A stretch of DNA of 39,865 nt. Source: an uncultured Ruminococcus sp. Its GTDB lineage: Bacteria > Bacillota > Clostridia > Oscillospirales > Acutalibacteraceae. Under the pieces are notes generated by a model. It ran no database searches. It had not been told where the DNA came from and was given only the letters and a program-made list of their open reading frames with translations. The stretch covers positions 1 to 39,865 of the forward strand of contig CACYPH010000016.1 in the NCBI GenBank assembly GCA_902776185.1, written 5' to 3'. Positions 17,399-26,652 of the stretch are shown here, piece after piece; positions within the stretch are counted from its first letter, which is position 1; each line of letters opens with the position of its first letter. Position numbers and translations under genes: made by a program.

Positions 17399-17843
17399 TG
17401 CGTGACTGCACACTGATATGCGATGAAGCGGGAGGTTGCAACGCAAAGCGTTGGTTTTTCCGTGGAGTATGTCCGATTTTAAACCGGGCGAAAGAATAGT
17501 TTGAGCTTTTTCATGGCTTGGTAAGCAGTAAGCAAATCTTTTGAGCGTATTGTGAAGACAGATTTTTTGATAGACTATTCAAAAATCTGTTCCTATACTG
17601 ACGTATAGGGATTGATTCTTGGATGGTATAGCGGAAAAGATGCAAGCAAGACGCCAAAAAGCGAAGCGTGATTTACTTGCTGATTACCACAGGGTTGCTA
17701 TGCCGTCCTTCGCTTACTCTGTTTCCGGTTGCCGATTTTCGGCTATCGGCTTTTTTAACGGAGGGGCTGGGAACACCCGGGCGGGTGTTTGAAAAGTTCG
17801 GACGAAATGTCGCGCCCAACCATTTTGATTAGGAGGCGAAGAT
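17399..17843 (+). ncRNA. Structured leader RNA upstream of rpsJ (candidate attenuator)
   Basis: No open frame of note, but many hairpins. In order: CAACGC-AAA-GCGTTG followed by GTTTTT (17439-17459); a 10-bp stem ACAGATTTTT/AAAAATCTGT (17558-17590); CCTATAC-TGAC-GTATAGG (17592-17609); a long stem 17621-17632 with 17697-17708 (12 pairs, two of them G-U) that encloses AGCAAG/CTTGCT and ACGC/GCGT; a terminator at 17731-17756; and AACACCC/GGGTGTT (17772-17789). The arrangement suits transcription attenuation of the ribosomal operon, by analogy with r-protein leaders. The ligand is unknown. Confidence 0.65.
17731..17756 (+). terminator. Intrinsic terminator in the rpsJ leader
   Basis: GCCGAT pairs with ATCGGC around an eight-base loop and is followed by six T residues. 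The same GCCGA can instead pair with TCGGC at 17739-17743, a mutually exclusive hairpin with a three-base loop. It lies about 90 bases before rpsJ, so it must be conditional if the operon depends on the promoter at 17364. Confidence 0.7.
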
Positions 17844-18155
17844 ATGGCAGTCAAGGAAAAAATCAGGATAAGATTAAAGGGTTACGATCACCAGCTGGTG
17901 GATCAGTCCGCTGAGCGAATCGTCGCTACCGCTAAGCGCACCGGCGCGAGAGTTTCGGGTCCCGTCCCGCTCCCGACCGAGAAGCAGGTAGTTACGATCC
18001 TTCGTGCTGTTCACAAGTATAAGGACAGCCGCGAGCAGTTCGAGATGAGAACCCACAAGCGTCTTATCGACATCTTAAGACCGTCCAACAAGACAGTCGA
18101 GGCTCTTATGAGCTTAGAGCTCCCTGCCGGCGTTGAAATCGAGATCAAATTATAA
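17844..18155 (+). CDS. rpsJ: 30S ribosomal protein S10
   Basis: Codes for 103 residues, the normal length. S10 sits in the head of the 30S subunit and is also the NusE antitermination partner. Recognisable segments are [53 protein letters not shown] and [24 protein letters not shown] precedes the ATG. It is the first gene of the S10 block and follows the long structured leader. A strong hairpin separates it from rplC. Confidence 0.98.
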   Translation: MAVKEKIRIRLKGYDHQLVDQSAERIVATAKRTGARVSGPVPLPTEKQVVTILRAVHKYKDSREQFEMRTHKRLIDILRPSNKTVEALMSLELPAGVEIEIKL

Positions 18156-18187
18156 TCGGTTTTAACCTACCACGCAGACAGGGTCAT

Positions 18188-18221
18188 GTCGGTTCTATAC
18201 AATATATAGTATAGCGCCGAC
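18188..18221 (+). promoter_or_regulatory. Strong hairpin in the rpsJ-rplC gap
   Basis: GTCGGTTCTATAC and GTATAGCGCCGAC form a 13-base-long stem with one two-base internal mismatch and an eight-base AATATATA loop. No T-tract follows, so it is not an obvious terminator. It could be a binding site for an r-protein such as L3 or L4, or an RNA processing site. AAAAGGAGG for rplC starts ten bases later. Confidence 0.6.
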
Positions 18222-18248
18222 CAATAACCTAAAAGGAGGATATAAAGA

Positions 18249-18881
18249 ATGCAGAAAGCATTAATCGGCAAGAAGATCGGTATGACACAGATCTTCGACG
18301 AAAAGGGAAAAGTTGTTCCCGTAACCGTTGTCGAGGCGGGCCCTTGTGTTGTTTCCCAGCTCAAGACCGTTGAGACGGATGGCTATGAAGCTGTCCAGAT
18401 CGGTTTCGGCGATATCAAGCCGAAGCACGTTACGAAGCCTTTGCAGGGTCACTTCAAGAAGGCTGACGTAGCACCCAAGAGAATTCTTAAGGAATTCAGA
18501 TTTGATGATTGCTCCGCTTTCGAGCTGGGTCAGATCATCAAGGCAGACGTATTTGAAACAGGTAACAAGGTCGACGTTACCGGTAAGAGCAAGGGTAAGG
18601 GCTATGCCGGCGTTATCAAGCGCTGGAACTTTGCACGCCTGAAGGAATCCCACGGTACCGGTCCTAACGCTCGTCACGGCGGCTCGATGGGCGCCTGCTC
18701 CTCTCCCTCCAGAGTTTGGAAGGGCAAGAAGATGGCGGGTCACCTCGGCGCTGAGAAGGTTACCGTCCAGAATTTGACCGTCGTCAAGATCGACGCTGAG
18801 AACAACCTGCTCGCTATCAAGGGCGCTGTTCCCGGTCCCAACGGCGGCTACGTTGTCGTCAAAGACAGCGTAAAGGCTTAA
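18249..18881 (+). CDS. rplC: 50S ribosomal protein L3
   Basis: Codes for 210 residues, normal for bacterial L3, which helps organise the peptidyl transferase region of 23S rRNA. The start [31 protein letters not shown] and the long central loop with [23 protein letters not shown], the latter part reaching towards the catalytic centre, identify it. GGAGG lies upstream. It is followed after 16 bases by rplD. Confidence 0.98.
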   Translation: MQKALIGKKIGMTQIFDEKGKVVPVTVVEAGPCVVSQLKTVETDGYEAVQIGFGDIKPKHVTKPLQGHFKKADVAPKRILKEFRFDDCSAFELGQIIKADVFETGNKVDVTGKSKGKGYAGVIKRWNFARLKESHGTGPNARHGGSMGACSSPSRVWKGKKMAGHLGAEKVTVQNLTVVKIDAENNLLAIKGAVPGPNGGYVVVKDSVKA

Positions 18882-18897
18882 GGAAGGAGGAAATAAT

Positions 18898-19521
18898 ATG
18901 CCTAATGTACAGGTAGTTGATATGCAGGGCAAGAAGGTTTCTTCTGTAGACCTCGCAGATTCGATTTTCGGTATCGAGCCGAATGCTGCTGTTATGCACC
19001 AGATGGTCGTTTGCTATCTCGCAAACCAGCGTCAGGGCACACAGTCCGCACTCACCCGTTCTGAGGTTTCCGGCGGCGGCAGAAAGCCCTGGAGACAGAA
19101 GGGTACAGGCCGCGCCCGTCAGGGTTCGACACGTGCTCCCCAGTGGTACCACGGCGGCGTAGTATTTGCTCCCAAGCCCCGTGATTACCGTCTTTCCGTC
19201 AACAAGAAGGTAAAGAGACTTGCGATGAAGTCCGCGTTCTCTTCTAAGGCTCAGGCTGAGGAGATCATCGTGATCGATTCTATCGCGCTTGACGAGATCA
19301 AGACCGCGAAGATCGTCGAGATGCTCAAGGCAGTCGGTTCCGAGAAAAAGGCGCTCATCGTTCTGCCCGAGGTAGACGAGAAGGTCATCAAGTCCGCCCG
19401 CAACATCAAGGGCGTCAAGACCGCTCAGGTCAACGAGCTCAACGTTTATGACATCTTAAACGCTGACAAGCTCATTATCGCTGAAGGCGCACTCGCAAAG
19501 ATTGAGGAGGTGTACGCATGA
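18898..19521 (+). CDS. rplD: 50S ribosomal protein L4
   Basis: Codes for 207 residues. L4 lines the exit tunnel, and in E. coli it also represses its own S10 operon. The extended tunnel loop is seen as [29 protein letters not shown]. Whether it acts on the leader at 17399-17843 is only a hypothesis. AAGGAGG precedes the ATG. The stop overlaps the rplW start as ATGA. Confidence 0.98.
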   Translation: MPNVQVVDMQGKKVSSVDLADSIFGIEPNAAVMHQMVVCYLANQRQGTQSALTRSEVSGGGRKPWRQKGTGRARQGSTRAPQWYHGGVVFAPKPRDYRLSVNKKVKRLAMKSAFSSKAQAEEIIVIDSIALDEIKTAKIVEMLKAVGSEKKALIVLPEVDEKVIKSARNIKGVKTAQVNELNVYDILNADKLIIAEGALAKIEEVYA

Positions 19522-19808
19522 TCGCTCAGGATATCATCATTCGCCCCGTCATCACTGAGAAGTCGATGCAGGACATCACAGCTAAGAAGTATGTCTTTGA
19601 GGTAGCAAAGAACGCCACCAAGATCGACATCGCACGCGCTGTAGAAGAGCTCTTCAAGGTTCAGGTAGAAAAGGTCAACACCGTACACGTCAGAGGTCAG
19701 ATGAGACGTCAGGGCCGTTTTGAAGGCTATACCCGTTCCTGGAAGAAAGCGTATGTTCAGCTTTCCGCTGACAGCAAACCGATTGAATTTTTTGAAGGCA
19801 TGATGTAA
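19518..19808 (+). CDS. rplW: 50S ribosomal protein L23
   Basis: Codes for 96 residues. L23 sits at the tunnel exit and docks trigger factor and [17 protein letters not shown] at the start and the [30 protein letters not shown] segment are family features. The start overlaps rplD. Unusually, more than 200 bases including a heptamer repeat element separate it from rplB. Confidence 0.98.
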   Translation: MIAQDIIIRPVITEKSMQDITAKKYVFEVAKNATKIDIARAVEELFKVQVEKVNTVHVRGQMRRQGRFEGYTRSWKKAYVQLSADSKPIEFFEGMM

Positions 19809-19813
19809 GGCCT

Positions 19814-19892
19814 GTGCTCGCGGAGCGCGCACACGCAGTTGACAGTTAACAGTTGACAGTTGACAGTTTCGGGCGGGACACCCGCACCCGAT
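19814..19892. repeat. Heptamer repeat element 5 (rplW-rplB gap)
   Basis: A hairpin GTGC-T-CGC-GGA-GCG-C-GCAC (19814-19832) precedes five heptamers of the CAGTTGA type (19836-19870). The core with GCGGG-ACA-CCCGC and ending CACCCGAT (19871-19892) is nearly identical to element 1. The sequence to 20011 contains an AT-rich stretch (TTTACTATTAATAATTTAC) where a right arm would be, but no clear inverted heptamers. Confidence 0.8.
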
Positions 19893-20011
19893 ACTATCGT
19901 GTGTATCCAACGTCCGCGTGAACAAACACTTTACTATTAATAATTTACACAGGCATGAATGTATGGGATGCGCCATCATCCCGCAAAGCCATCATGAGGA
20001 GAGTGAAAACT

Positions 20012-20845
20012 ATGGCTATTAAAGTTTATAAGCCGACTACCAACGCTCGTCGTAATATGTCGGTCACGGATTACTCCGGACTCTCGAAAGTCGCTCCCGA
20101 AAAGAGCTTGCTCACCCCTCTTAAGAAGAACTCCGGCCGCAACAGCTACGGCCGCATCACAGTTCGTCACAGAGGCGGCGGCAACAGGAGAAAATACCGT
20201 ATCATTGATTTCAAGAGAAACAAGTTTGATGTAGAAGGCACCGTAAAGACCCTCGAGTATGATCCGAACCGTTCGGCGTTCATCGCGCTGGTCGAGTATA
20301 CCGACGGCGAGAAGGCGTACATCATCGCGCCCCAGGGTCTGAAGGTCGGCGACAAGGTCGTCGCCGGTGCGACCGCGGATATCAAGCCTGGCAACGCGCT
20401 GCCCCTGATCAACATCCCCACCGGTACTTTCGTACACAACATTGAGCTTTATCCCGGCAGAGGCGCTCAGCTCGCCCGCGCCGCAGGCAACATGGCTCAG
20501 CTGATGGCGAAGGAAAACGGTATGGCGCTGCTCAGACTGCCCTCCGGCGAGCTGAGAAACGTCCCGGACGCCTGCATGGCGACCATCGGTCAGGTCGGTA
20601 ACATCGACCACGAAAACGTCAAGATCGGTAAAGCCGGTCGTAAGAGAAACATGGGTATCCGCCCGACCGTCCGCGGTTCTGTTATGAACCCGAACGACCA
20701 CCCGCACGGCGGTGGTGAGGGTAAATCCCCTGTCGGCCGTCCCGGCCCTGTAACCCCCTGGGGTAAGCCGGCGCTCGGTTATAAGACAAGAAAGTCCAAC
20801 AAGGCGTCCGATAAGCTCATCGTAAGACGCAGAAACAGCAAGTAA
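20012..20845 (+). CDS. rplB: 50S ribosomal protein L2
   Basis: Codes for 277 residues, the usual length. L2 is needed for subunit joining and peptidyl transfer. [18 protein letters not shown] at the start, [16 protein letters not shown], and [36 protein letters not shown] with the conserved histidine region are clear. The ATG at 20012 is favoured over an in-frame ATG at 19955 because the family begins here and GAGGAGAG lies upstream. Confidence 0.98.
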   Translation: MAIKVYKPTTNARRNMSVTDYSGLSKVAPEKSLLTPLKKNSGRNSYGRITVRHRGGGNRRKYRIIDFKRNKFDVEGTVKTLEYDPNRSAFIALVEYTDGEKAYIIAPQGLKVGDKVVAGATADIKPGNALPLINIPTGTFVHNIELYPGRGAQLARAAGNMAQLMAKENGMALLRLPSGELRNVPDACMATIGQVGNIDHENVKIGKAGRKRNMGIRPTVRGSVMNPNDHPHGGGEGKSPVGRPGPVTPWGKPALGYKTRKSNKASDKLIVRRRNSK

Positions 20846-20869
20846 GGCAGAAAGGAAGGAACTTAACTT

Positions 20870-21142
20870 ATGAGTAGAAGTACGAAAAAAGGACCTTTTG
20901 TTCAGCCTGTGCTGCTCAAAAGGGTAGAGGAAATGAACGCCTCCGGCGAGAAGAGAATCTTAAAGACCTGGTCTAGATCCTCGACAATTTTCCCTCAGTT
21001 TGTAGGACACACATTTGCTGTTCATGACGGCAGAAAACACGTTCCGGTATATGTTACCGAGGATATGGTAGGTCACAAGCTCGGTGAGTTTGCTCCGACC
21101 CGTACCTTCCGCGGCCATGCCGGTTCCAAGACAAGTAAGTAA
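20870..21142 (+). CDS. rpsS: 30S ribosomal protein S19
   Basis: Codes for 90 residues. S19 is in the 30S head near the A-site and bridges to the 50[24 protein letters not shown] and the basic [13 protein letters not shown] tail identify it; [33 protein letters not shown] is the core. AAGGAAGG precedes the start, and rplV follows after 20 bases in the standard S10-operon order. Confidence 0.98.
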   Translation: MSRSTKKGPFVQPVLLKRVEEMNASGEKRILKTWSRSSTIFPQFVGHTFAVHDGRKHVPVYVTEDMVGHKLGEFAPTRTFRGHAGSKTSK

Positions 21143-21162
21143 GGCAAAGGAGAGCTGGAGAA

Positions 21163-21498
21163 ATGGAAAGTAAGGCATATCTGAATTACGTCCGTATCTC
21201 GCCCCGCAAGGTTTCGATCGTTCTCGACCTCATCAGAGGCAAGGACGTCAAGCTTGCTAAGGCGATTCTTGAGCAGACTCCCAAGGCCGCTTGCGAGCCG
21301 CTCTTAAAGCTGCTCAAGTCTGCTATGGCGAATGCCGAGAATAACCACGATATGGATGTGGCTAGTCTTTACGTGGCTGAGTGCCACGCAAGTCAGGGTC
21401 CCACACTCAAACGTATCCGTCCCCGCGCACAGGGCAGAGCCTTCCGCATCAACAAGAAGACCTCGCACATCACCCTGGTGCTCAAGGAAAGAGAATAA
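21163..21498 (+). CDS. rplV: 50S ribosomal protein L22
   Basis: Codes for 111 residues. L22 extends a beta hairpin into the exit tunnel, a site linked with macrolide resistance in other species. [23 protein letters not shown] at the start and [29 protein letters not shown], which forms the tunnel hairpin, are intact. AAAGGAGAGC lies upstream. Confidence 0.98.
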   Translation: MESKAYLNYVRISPRKVSIVLDLIRGKDVKLAKAILEQTPKAACEPLLKLLKSAMANAENNHDMDVASLYVAECHASQGPTLKRIRPRAQGRAFRINKKTSHITLVLKERE

Positions 21499-21510
21499 GG
21501 AGGTAGAGTT

Positions 21511-22227
21511 ATGGGCCAGAAAGTTAATCCGCACGGTTTACGTGTAGGTATCATCAAGGATTGGGATTCCCGCTGGTTTGCCGATAAGAAGCACTTCGGC
21601 GATACGCTGGTAGAGGACTACAACCTCCGCCGCGATCTGAAAAAGCAGCTTTACGGCGCGGGCATTCCGAAAATCGAAATCGAACGCGACGGCAAGAAAG
21701 TCCGCATTCACATCCACTGCGCTAAGCCCGGTATGATTATCGGTAAGGGCGGCTCGGAGATCGAGAAGCTCCGCCAGCAGTGCGAGAAGAAGCTGGGCAA
21801 GCCCGTTGCCATCAATATCGTAGAGGTCAAGAATCCCGACCTGAACGCGCAGCTCGTTGCAGAGAGCATCGCTTCACAGCTCGAGAGAAGAATCTCCTTC
21901 CGCCGTGCGATGAAGCAGTCTATCGGCAGAGCGATGCGTTTCGGCGCAAAGGGTATCAAGACCCAGTGCTCCGGTCGTCTGGGCGGCGCTGAGATCGCGC
22001 GCTCCGAGCAGTACCACGAGGGCACTATCCCGCTTCAAACTCTGCGTGCAGACATCGACTACGGTTTTGCCGAGGCGAACACCACCTACGGTAAGATCGG
22101 CGTCAAGGTCTGGCTGTATCGCGGCGAGGTCCTGAGAGACAACGCCGGTTCTGAGCAGCGCAGAGAGCGTCGCGAGAGAAGAGACAGAAGACCCCGCAGA
22201 GATAACAGGGAAGGAGGCAGAAAATAA
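21511..22227 (+). CDS. rpsC: 30S ribosomal protein S3
   Basis: Codes for 238 residues. S3 is at the mRNA entry site and has helicase activity with S4 and S5. [14 protein letters not shown] at the start, the KH-domain loop [14 protein letters not shown], and [17 protein letters not shown] are clear. The C-terminus is a very basic tail (about residues 210-238) rich in Arg and Asp. The last base of the stop overlaps the rplP start (TAATG). Confidence 0.98.
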   Translation: MGQKVNPHGLRVGIIKDWDSRWFADKKHFGDTLVEDYNLRRDLKKQLYGAGIPKIEIERDGKKVRIHIHCAKPGMIIGKGGSEIEKLRQQCEKKLGKPVAINIVEVKNPDLNAQLVAESIASQLERRISFRRAMKQSIGRAMRFGAKGIKTQCSGRLGGAEIARSEQYHEGTIPLQTLRADIDYGFAEANTTYGKIGVKVWLYRGEVLRDNAGSEQRRERRERRDRRPRRDNREGGRK

Positions 22228-22643
22228 TGCTGATGCCTAAGCGTGTGAAATACAGAAGAGTTCACAGAGGCAGAATGACCGGCCGCGCGCTCCGCGGTAA
22301 CAAGGTCACCTACGGTGAGTACGGTCTTCAGGCATTAGAGCCTGCATGGATCACCTCCAACCAGATCGAGGCGGCGCGTGTCGCGATGACACGTTACTGC
22401 AAACGTTTCGGTAAAGTATGGATCAAGATCTTCCCCGACAAGCCCGTCACAGCGAAGCCCGCTGAGACCCGAATGGGTTCCGGTAAAGGTTCGCCCGAGT
22501 ACTGGGTAGCGGTCGTCAAGCCTGACAGAGTCATGTTTGAGATCGCAGGTGTTCCGGAAGAGACTGCCCGCGAGGCGATGCGCCTTGCCGCAGCCAAGCT
22601 GCCGATCAAGTGCAAGTTCATCAAGAAGGAAGAGGAGGTTTAA
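22227..22643 (+). CDS. rplP: 50S ribosomal protein L16
   Basis: Codes for 138 residues. L16 contacts tRNA in the A site. The start [19 protein letters not shown] matches the family, as do [37 protein letters not shown] and the C-terminal [22 protein letters not shown] lies upstream inside the end of rpsC. rpmC begins two bases after the stop. Confidence 0.98.
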   Translation: MLMPKRVKYRRVHRGRMTGRALRGNKVTYGEYGLQALEPAWITSNQIEAARVAMTRYCKRFGKVWIKIFPDKPVTAKPAETRMGSGKGSPEYWVAVVKPDRVMFEIAGVPEETAREAMRLAAAKLPIKCKFIKKEEEV

Positions 22644-22645
22644 GC

Positions 22646-22843
22646 ATGACTGCTAAGGAATTAAGAGAATTAACAGAATCTGAGCTTCAGCAGAAGCTTA
22701 AGGACCTCAAGGAAGAGCTTTTCAACCTTCGTTTCCAGCTTGCTATCAACCAGCTCGAAAACCCGATGCGCATCACCGCCGTCAAGAGAGATATCGCCCG
22801 CGTTTCTACCGTTATGCGCGAACTCTCTGACAAGGAAGCATAA
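22646..22843 (+). CDS. rpmC: 50S ribosomal protein L29
   Basis: Codes for 65 residues, a two-helix hairpin protein near the tunnel exit. [32 protein letters not shown] and the [21 protein letters not shown] end are typical. The ATG at 22646 has AGGAGG ten bases upstream. A longer frame from 22610 runs inside rplP and is rejected. Confidence 0.98.
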   Translation: MTAKELRELTESELQQKLKDLKEELFNLRFQLAINQLENPMRITAVKRDIARVSTVMRELSDKEA

Positions 22844-22855
22844 GGAGGTACGACA

Positions 22856-23113
22856 ATGAGTGATAGAAATATGAGAAAAACCATGATCGGCCGCGTTAAG
22901 TCCGATAAGATGGATAAGACCATTGTTGTCGCTATCGAGGATAGCGTCAAGCACAAGTTGTACAACAAGGTCATCAAGCGCACCTACAACCTCAAGGCTC
23001 ATGATGAGAACAACGAGGCGCACGTAGGCGATCGCGTAAAGGTTATGGAGACCCGTCCCCTGTCTAAGGACAAGAGATGGAGACTCGTCGAGATCGTAGA
23101 GAAAGCGAAATAA
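22856..23113 (+). CDS. rpsQ: 30S ribosomal protein S17
   Basis: Codes for 85 residues, an OB-fold primary 16S rRNA binder. [22 protein letters not shown] and [28 protein letters not shown] are diagnostic. AAGGAGGT lies nine bases before the ATG. Order rpmC-rpsQ-rplN is standard and joins the S10 and spc parts without a break. Confidence 0.98.
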   Translation: MSDRNMRKTMIGRVKSDKMDKTIVVAIEDSVKHKLYNKVIKRTYNLKAHDENNEAHVGDRVKVMETRPLSKDKRWRLVEIVEKAK

Positions 23114-23135
23114 GTTCAGATAAGGAGAAAATGAT

Positions 23136-23504
23136 ATGATTCAACAGCAAACTTATCTCAAGGTTGCCGACAACACCGGCGCAAAGGAACTTATGTGCAT
23201 TCGTGTTCTCGGAGGAACCAGGAGAAGATACGCCAATATCGGCGATGTTATCGTTGCCTCGGTCAAGAAAGCGACCCCGGGCGGCGTAGTGAAGAAGGGC
23301 GACGTTGTCCGCGCTGTCGTCGTTCGCTCCGCAAAGGGCGTTCGTCGTGACGATGGTACCTATATCCGCTTTGATGAGAACGCTGCCGTTATCATCAAGG
23401 AAGATAAGAACCCGCGCGGCACCCGTATCTTCGGACCGGTAGCCAGAGAGCTTCGTGATAAGGATTACATGAAGATCCTCTCTCTCGCTCCGGAAGTACT
23501 TTAA
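23136..23504 (+). CDS. rplN: 50S ribosomal protein L14
   Basis: Codes for 122 residues, exact family length. L14 lies at the subunit interface and contacts silencing factor Rsf[28 protein letters not shown] at the start, [32 protein letters not shown] and the [28 protein letters not shown] end are conserved. AAGGAGAAAAT precedes the start. Confidence 0.98.
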   Translation: MIQQQTYLKVADNTGAKELMCIRVLGGTRRRYANIGDVIVASVKKATPGGVVKKGDVVRAVVVRSAKGVRRDDGTYIRFDENAAVIIKEDKNPRGTRIFGPVARELRDKDYMKILSLAPEVL

Positions 23505-23520
23505 TGGAGGTGTCATAGAA

Positions 23521-23838
23521 ATGAGTAAAGTTCATGTAAAAACCGGTGACACCGTTATCGTTTTAAGCGGTAAAGACAAAGGTAAAAAGGGCAAGGTTCT
23601 CGCGGTATCTCCCAAAGAGGGCAAGGTCATCGTTGAGAAGGTAAACATTGTCTCGAAACACATCAAGCCCAGACGTATGGGCGAGCCCGGCGGTATCATC
23701 CAGGCTGAGGGCGCTATGTATGCGTCCAAGGTCCAGATCGTTTGCCCGGCTTGTAAGGAAGCTACCCGCGTCGGTCACGAGATCGATAAGGACGACAAAA
23801 AGATCCGCATCTGCAAAAAGTGCGGCAAGGCACTGTAA
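23521..23838 (+). CDS. rplX: 50S ribosomal protein L24
   Basis: Codes for 105 residues. L24 starts 50S assembly. The KOW motif is [18 protein letters not shown] (about 12-29). The C-terminal zinc-ribbon pattern CPAC...CKKC is complete, as in many Firmicutes L24 proteins. ATGGAGGTG lies upstream; rplE follows after 14 bases. Confidence 0.98.
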   Translation: MSKVHVKTGDTVIVLSGKDKGKKGKVLAVSPKEGKVIVEKVNIVSKHIKPRRMGEPGGIIQAEGAMYASKVQIVCPACKEATRVGHEIDKDDKKIRICKKCGKAL

Positions 23839-23852
23839 GGAGGATTTCAAGA

Positions 23853-24392
23853 ATGGCAAGACTGAAAGAGTATTATGCTAAGGAAGTTGCCCCCGCTCTG
23901 ATGAAGAAATTCTCTTACAAGAGCGTGATGCAGATTCCGAAGCTCGACAAGATCGTCGTCAACGTCGGCGCAGGCGAAGTCAAGGATAACGCGAAGGCTA
24001 TGGACGCGATCCTGTCCGACCTCGCTCAGATCACCGGTCAGAAGGCCCACATCTGCAAGGCGAGAAAGTCCGTCGCGAACTTTAAGCTTCGTGAAGGCAT
24101 GCCCATCGGCGCAAAGGTCACCCTGCGCGGCGAGCGTATGTACGAGTTCCTCGACAGACTGTTCAACGTAGCGCTGCCGAGAGTACGCGACTTCAGAGGT
24201 ATCAACCCCAACTCCTTCGACGGCAGAGGCAACTATGCCCTCGGCCTCAAGGAGCAGCTGATCTTCCCTGAGATCGACTACGATAAGATCGACAAGGTAC
24301 GCGGTATGGACATCGTATTTGTCACCACGGCACAGAATGATGAAGAAGCGCGCGAGCTGCTCACCCTGATGGGCGCTCCGTTCGCAAAGTAA
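23853..24392 (+). CDS. rplE: 50S ribosomal protein L5
   Basis: Codes for 179 residues. L5 binds 5S rRNA and contacts P-site t[21 protein letters not shown] at the start, [59 protein letters not shown] and the [18 protein letters not shown] end are typical. The ATG at 23853 follows AAGGAGG; an earlier in-frame ATG at 23820 lies inside rplX. Confidence 0.98.
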   Translation: MARLKEYYAKEVAPALMKKFSYKSVMQIPKLDKIVVNVGAGEVKDNAKAMDAILSDLAQITGQKAHICKARKSVANFKLREGMPIGAKVTLRGERMYEFLDRLFNVALPRVRDFRGINPNSFDGRGNYALGLKEQLIFPEIDYDKIDKVRGMDIVFVTTAQNDEEARELLTLMGAPFAK

Positions 24393-24404
24393 GGAGGGAT
24401 TGTT

Positions 24405-24590
24405 GTGGCAAAGACTGCTATGAAAAACAAGCAGCAGAGAAAACAGAAATTCTCTACTCGTGAATACTCACGTTGCAAGATCTGCGGTAGACCACACGCC
24501 TACCTTCGTAAGTTTGGCGTATGCCGTATTTGTTTCCGTGAGCTCGCTTACAAGGGCGAGATCCCGGGCGTTAAAAAAGCAAGCTGGTAA
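24405..24590 (+). CDS. rpsN: 30S ribosomal protein S14, zinc (type Z)
   Basis: Codes for 61 residues, the short zinc-binding form. The start is GTG at 24405 after AAGGAGGG. The zinc ligands are complete: CKIC (residues about 24-27) and CRIC (about 40-43), with [12 protein letters not shown] between. The long zinc-free paralogue, which some bacteria use under zinc starvation, is not in the window. Confidence 0.97.
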   Translation: MAKTAMKNKQQRKQKFSTREYSRCKICGRPHAYLRKFGVCRICFRELAYKGEIPGVKKASW

Positions 24591-24608
24591 GCAAGGAGGA
24601 TTTAAGTT

Positions 24609-25007
24609 ATGCAAATTACTGATACAATAGCTGATTTACTGACACGAATCCGTAATGCTAATTCAGCTAAACACGATACCGTTCAGATCCCCGCGTCCAA
24701 TATGAAGAAGGCTATCTGCCAGATTCTGGTCGACGAGGGTTATATCAAGAGCTTTTCCGTTGAGGAAGACGGCAAGCAGGGCGTCATCACCGTTACCCTT
24801 AAGTATCTTGAGGGCAAGACTCCGGTCATCCAGGGTCTCAGACGCGTATCTAAGCCCGGCCTGCGTATTTACAGTAATGTTGAGGATATGCCCAAGGTCA
24901 TGAAGGGCCTCGGCATCGCGATCATTTCGACCTCTAAGGGCGTTATGACCGACCGTGAGGCAAGAAAGCAGCACGTCGGCGGCGAAGTCCTCGCGTTCGT
25001 TTGGTAA
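24609..25007 (+). CDS. rpsH: 30S ribosomal protein S8
   Basis: Codes for 132 residues. S8 binds the central domain of 16S rRNA; in E. coli it also represses the spc operon. [34 protein letters not shown] at the start and [27 protein letters not shown] at the end are clear. AAGGAGG lies upstream. No candidate S8-binding mimic was worked out near rplE. Confidence 0.98.
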   Translation: MQITDTIADLLTRIRNANSAKHDTVQIPASNMKKAICQILVDEGYIKSFSVEEDGKQGVITVTLKYLEGKTPVIQGLRRVSKPGLRIYSNVEDMPKVMKGLGIAIISTSKGVMTDREARKQHVGGEVLAFVW

Positions 25008-25019
25008 GGAGGTGCGATC

Positions 25020-25559
25020 ATGTCTCGAATTGGAAGAAAACCTATCAATATTCCCGCCGGCGTCGAAGCGAAATTCGAAAACGGCGTTATGACAGTCAAG
25101 GGTCCCAAGGGCACACTGACCCAGAAGATCCATCCGAACATGGCTGTCGAAATCAATGGGGCAGTCATCGAAGTAAAGCGTCCTGATGATGAGAAGGAAA
25201 ACCGCTCGCTCCACGGCCTCACCCGTACGATCATCAATAACATGATCGTCGGCGTAACCGACGGTTACAAGAAAGAGCTGGAGGTCAACGGCGTTGGTTA
25301 CCGTGTTCAGAAGCAGGGCAAGAAGCTTGTGATGAACATCGGTTACTCCCACCAGGTCATCATGGAGGACAACGACGATATCACTATCGAGGTCCCCAAC
25401 CCCAACAGCATCGTTATCCACGGCATTGATAAGCAAAAAGTCGGTCAGTTTGCTGCCGAGGTAAGAGAAAAACGTCCGCCGGAGCCTTATAAGGGTAAGG
25501 GCATCAAGTATGCCGGTGAATATATCCGCCGTAAGGAAGGCAAGGCCGGTAAGGCTTAA
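25020..25559 (+). CDS. rplF: 50S ribosomal protein L6
   Basis: Codes for 179 residues. L6 lies near the factor-binding site. SRIGRKPINIPAGVEAKFENGVMTVKGPKG at the start, NMIVGVTDGYKKELEVNGVGYRVQKQGKKL and the PEPYKGKGIKYAGEYIRRKEGKAGK end are family hallmarks. AAGGAGGTGC precedes the ATG. Confidence 0.98.
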   Translation: MSRIGRKPINIPAGVEAKFENGVMTVKGPKGTLTQKIHPNMAVEINGAVIEVKRPDDEKENRSLHGLTRTIINNMIVGVTDGYKKELEVNGVGYRVQKQGKKLVMNIGYSHQVIMEDNDDITIEVPNPNSIVIHGIDKQKVGQFAAEVREKRPPEPYKGKGIKYAGEYIRRKEGKAGKA

Positions 25560-25578
25560 TTAAAGGAGTGAATGAACA

Positions 25579-25935
25579 ATGGTAAGTAGACCCGATTCTA
25601 AAGCGGCTCGCGTCAAAAGACATAAGAGAGTCCGCGGTAAGTTAAGCGGCACAGCCGAGTGTCCTCGCCTTTGTGTTTTCCGCTCCACGAACAACATCTA
25701 TGCTCAGATCATCGACGACGTCAAGGGCGTTACCCTGTGCAGCGCTTCCTCGCTTGATAAGACCATAGAAGGCGGCGGCAACAAAGAGGCTGCAAAGGCA
25801 GTCGGCAAGCTCGTAGCAGAGCGTGCAAAAGAAAAGAACATCACCGACGTCGTTTTCGACAGAGGCGGTAACATTTATCACGGCCGTGTTCAAGCGTTGG
25901 CCGAAGGCGCCCGTGAGGGCGGCCTCAATTTCTAA
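25579..25935 (+). CDS. rplR: 50S ribosomal protein L18
   Basis: Codes for 118 residues. L18 binds 5S r[43 protein letters not shown] and [26 protein letters not shown] are diagnostic. AAAGGAG lies about ten bases upstream. An ATG at 25572 is out of frame and leads to no gene. Confidence 0.98.
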   Translation: MVSRPDSKAARVKRHKRVRGKLSGTAECPRLCVFRSTNNIYAQIIDDVKGVTLCSASSLDKTIEGGGNKEAAKAVGKLVAERAKEKNITDVVFDRGGNIYHGRVQALAEGAREGGLNF

Positions 25936-25953
25936 GGATTGGAGGAATTAACT

Positions 25954-26454
25954 TTGGCTAATATTATTGACGCATCTACACTGGAGCTTACCGAGCGCGT
26001 TGTTGCTATCAACCGCGTATCTAAGACCGTCAAGGGCGGCCGTGTCATGAAGTTCGCGGCGCTGGTCGTCGTCGGCGACGGCAACGGTACGGTCGGCTTC
26101 GGTATCGGCAAGGCCGGCGAAGTTCCCGACGCAATCCGCAAGGGAATCGAGGACGCTAAAAAGCACCTCATGAAAGTAGCCCTCAAGGGCACAACAATTC
26201 CGCACGAGATCATCGGCGCTTACGGCGCGGGCAGGGTTCTGATGAAGCCCGCCGCTCCCGGTACCGGCGTTATCGCGGGCGGTCCCGTACGTGCGGTCGT
26301 TGAGGCTGTCGGCATCAAGGACATCCGTACAAAGGCTCTCCGTTCCAACAACCCCTGCAACGTTGTCAGAGCAACTCTCCAGGGTCTGGGCGCACTGCGC
26401 ACAGCCGAAGAGGTCGCTCGCGTACGCGGCAAGGCTGTCAAAGAGATTCTGTAA
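25954..26454 (+). CDS. rpsE: 30S ribosomal protein S5
   Basis: Codes for 166 residues from a TTG start. S5 acts in decoding fidelity and mRNA unwinding. [32 protein letters not shown] at the start, [17 protein letters not shown] and [15 protein letters not shown] are conserved. The TTG at 25954 is preferred to the TTG at 25939 because GGAGGA (25941-25946) then lies at the right distance instead of inside the gene. Confidence 0.97.
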   Translation: MANIIDASTLELTERVVAINRVSKTVKGGRVMKFAALVVVGDGNGTVGFGIGKAGEVPDAIRKGIEDAKKHLMKVALKGTTIPHEIIGAYGAGRVLMKPAAPGTGVIAGGPVRAVVEAVGIKDIRTKALRSNNPCNVVRATLQGLGALRTAEEVARVRGKAVKEIL

Positions 26455-26466
26455 GGAGGCGGCATC

Positions 26467-26637
26467 ATGAAAATCAAGTTAGTCAAGAGTCTGATCGGCT
26501 CCAAGAAGGATCAGATTGCTACCGCTTATTCCTTAGGTCTCAAGAAGATCGGCGACGTCACCGAGCAGCCCGATAACGCGGCTACCCAGGGCAAGATCCA
26601 CAAGATTATCCACCTCGTAGTGGTTGAAAAAGACTAA
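26467..26637 (+). CDS. rpmD: 50S ribosomal protein L30
   Basis: Codes for 56 residues. It begins MKIKLVKSLIGSKKDQIATA and continues SLGLKKIGDVTEQPDNAATQGKIHKI with the short hydrophobic end HLVVVEKD, all typical of bacterial L30. AAGGAGGCGG precedes the ATG by about six bases. Position between rpsE and rplO is the standard spc order. Confidence 0.97.
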   Translation: MKIKLVKSLIGSKKDQIATAYSLGLKKIGDVTEQPDNAATQGKIHKIIHLVVVEKD

Positions 26638-26652
26638 GGAGGTGCGAAAGAT

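Noticed and set aside
17621-17708. T-box riboswitch (GGATGGTATAGCGG looks a little like the T-box sequence)
   Set aside because: The match is loose, no specifier loop was found, and the downstream gene is ribosomal rather than an aminoacyl-tRNA or amino-acid gene.
23521-23838. C-terminal zinc cysteines in L24 as unusual
   Set aside because: This zinc-ribbon pattern is common in Firmicutes L24 proteins.
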